A DNA stretch of 6,923 nt from an uncultured Ruminococcus sp. (GTDB taxonomy: Bacteria > Bacillota > Clostridia > Oscillospirales > Ruminococcaceae): positions 1-6,923 of the forward strand of contig CAMNMO010000148.1 of NCBI GenBank assembly GCA_946544695.1, written 5' to 3'. The translations under genes and the position numbers were made by a program. The notes below the pieces were generated by a model. The model saw only the letters and a list, made by a program, of their open reading frames with translations, made no database searches and had not been told where the DNA came from. Below, one piece after another: positions 6,033 through 6,923 of the stretch; positions within the stretch are counted from its first letter, which is position 1; each line of letters begins with the position of its first letter.

Positions 6033-6088
6033 TATAACATATATTGCACAGATTTACAAGAGTGACTTTGTAAATATTTATAACATAT
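6033..6088. repeat. 8-bp inverted repeat flanked by a 10-bp direct repeat
   Basis: ATTTACAA (6052-6059) and TTGTAAAT (6068-6075) form a perfect inverted repeat with an 8-base centre. TATAACATAT occurs exactly at 6033-6042 and again at 6079-6088 on either side. The dyad is of a size typical for a dimeric DNA-binding protein. It lies about 260 bases upstream of the LytTR gene promoter. No element or protein can be named. Confidence 0.45.
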
Positions 6089-6342
6089 CCCAGTCAGTTG
6101 TTGACCTATCACATAGATTTATGAAAGTGTATTTTAGCAAGATAAGTGCCGTATCACGGCATTTGCAAAATACTATGCAAGTATATTGATGTGCGAACAA
6201 CTTTCGATCACACACCGACAGTTATAATGATAACATTTCAGCGATAAGCATACGGGATAAAAAATGCGGCGGGCACGCATATCACTGCGCCAACAGGTAC
6301 TTTCCGTTCGGTCGCATATTCTGCTTTTCGGCACAACCGACA

Positions 6343-6371
6343 TTGCAAAAGCAGCTGATATCTGCTATAAT
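6343..6371 (+). promoter_or_regulatory. Sigma-A type promoter of the LytTR regulator gene
   Basis: TTGCAA (6343-6348), a 17-base spacer and a perfect TATAAT (6366-6371) with an extended TG motif (6363-6364) make a strong vegetative promoter. Transcription would start near 6378, giving a leader of about 25 bases before the ATG at 6403. Confidence 0.8.
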
Positions 6372-6402
6372 AGTAAAGTAGTATATTCAGAGGAGTGATC
6401 CC

Positions 6403-6923
6403 ATGTACAAGATAGCAGTATGTGATGACAGTCCCGATGATCTTAAAAAGCTTGCTGAGGTACTGGGGCTGTTTTTCAAAACGCATCAGCTCGATGCGGA
6501 GCTTTACAGATACAGCGGCGGTGAGGAACTGCTCAAAGACATGCAGGAATACGATATAGTGTTCCTCGATATAGAAATGAACGGCATAAACGGGATAGAG
6601 ACCGCACGGCGCATACGTGGCATGGACAAGACCGTGCCGATAGTGTATGTCACCAGTTACAGCAAATACTGGCGCAGCGCCTACAAGGTACACGCTTTCG
6701 ATTTCATACAGAAACCTTACATCGAGGGCGACATCTTCGGTGTGATGGAGGATTTCCTCGATTCGATAAAGACCGAGGAGAGCGTAAGGATACAGATAGA
6801 GACAGACCACGGCACCGAGATAGCTGAGGCATCTGAGGTTTGCTATCTGCTGATACAGAAAAAGCGTGAGGTCATTGTGGGAATGAAAAACGGAGAGCTG
6901 ACCTCAAACGAAACGCTGAGCCG
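6403..6923 (+). CDS. LytTR-family response regulator, 3' end beyond the window
   Basis: 173 codons are visible. Residues 1-120 form a receiver domain: acidic residues Asp8/Asp9, phosphoacceptor Asp56 in VFLDIEMNGING, switch Thr84 in VYVTSY and Lys104 in FIQKPY. From about residue 127 the start of a LytTR DNA-binding domain is visible, with strands IQIETDHG, a following acidic helix turn EASEVCYLL, and basic strand EVIVGMKNGEL. The AgrA/LytR type normally has about 230-245 residues, so some 60-70 are missing past the right edge. The ATG has AGAGGAG with 7 bases spacing. A strong promoter precedes it. Such regulators usually pair with a GHKL-type membrane kinase (often encoded next door), which would lie beyond the window. 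Its targets cannot be told from this sequence, and no link with the polymerase block is shown beyond divergent orientation. Confidence 0.93.
   Translation, partial: MYKIAVCDDSPDDLKKLAEVLGLFFKTHQLDAELYRYSGGEELLKDMQEYDIVFLDIEMNGINGIETARRIRGMDKTVPIVYVTSYSKYWRSAYKVHAFDFIQKPYIEGDIFGVMEDFLDSIKTEESVRIQIETDHGTEIAEASEVCYLLIQKKREVIVGMKNGELTSNETLS

Larger units (their letters stand above)
5495..6342. other. Long, mostly non-coding interval between divergent regulator genes
   Basis: No convincing protein gene is visible over about 850 bases. The left part (5495-5708) is the presumed leader of the two-component operon. The middle (5729-5757) has tandem repeats and back-to-back promoter-like sequences. 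The stretch 5821-6088 holds several inverted repeats, and 6000-6240 is strongly AT-rich. A G+C-richer patch lies at about 6255-6345, just before the LytTR promoter. Short open frames exist (57, 59 and 44 codons) but none has a credible ribosome binding site. I see no tRNA, known riboswitch or CRISPR repeat. Confidence 0.6.

Noticed and set aside
6147..6161. TGCCG/CGGCA 5-bp inverted repeat as a terminator
   Set aside because: The stem is too short, with no T-run and no upstream gene on that strand.
6010..6189. 59-codon plus-strand open frame beginning MTFYIFISIT
   Set aside because: It is preceded only by a run of A with no ribosome binding site and lies in AT-rich DNA full of repeats; chance is more likely than a gene.
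6218..6226. ACAGTTATA as a possible LytTR-type binding half-site
   Set aside because: It departs from the usual nine-base pattern at position 8 and I could not find a partner repeat 12-13 bases away.
6238..6810. 190-codon minus-strand open frame opposite the LytTR regulator
   Set aside because: The plus strand has an intact receiver domain, ribosome binding site and promoter; the minus frame has Tyr/Leu-rich composition typical of an antisense shadow.

Overview
The window looks like a chromosomal segment of a Gram-positive gut or rumen Clostridium-class bacterium, most likely a Ruminococcus (Oscillospiraceae). This rests on moderate G+C genes, AT-rich spacers, a lipoprotein of the Cthe_2159 carbohydrate-binding family, strong GGAGG-type ribosome binding sites and the mix of regulators. 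The genus is inferred by feel for the proteins; no marker gene is present.

Reading from right to left on the minus strand there are two linked blocks. The first (5494-3489) is a two-component system: an OmpR/PhoB-type response regulator followed, with a 4-base ATGA overlap, by a membrane histidine kinase. A hairpin terminator follows it (about 3377-3434). The second block (3243 to the left edge) holds a VTC-domain polyphosphate polymerase, a four-helix DUF4956 membrane protein overlapping it by 14 bases, and, 118 bases further on, a large exported lipoprotein with two beta-helix (Cthe_2159/DUF4353) portions joined by a Met/Gly-rich linker. The lipoprotein runs off the left edge.

Regulation: 18-bp tandem repeats with a TTAA core and 11-bp period (7-4-7 layout, as for PhoB-like regulators) lie at the likely promoter of the regulator gene, at the end of the kinase gene, and across the -35 region of the promoter in front of the polymerase gene. 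The simplest reading is that the two-component system controls itself and the polymerase/membrane/lipoprotein block. The working model is a cytoplasmic polyphosphate-making enzyme coupled to a membrane partner and a surface glycan-binding lipoprotein, switched by an envelope sensor. The family assignments are solid; the joint function is inference.

On the right, a 0.9-kb mostly non-coding interval (5495-6402) separates the two-component operon from a divergent plus-strand gene for a LytTR-type response regulator, cut by the right edge. The interval holds several perfect or near-perfect inverted repeats, a possible plus-strand promoter with no gene behind it, a leader open frame overlapping the regulator start, and a well-formed promoter for the LytTR gene.
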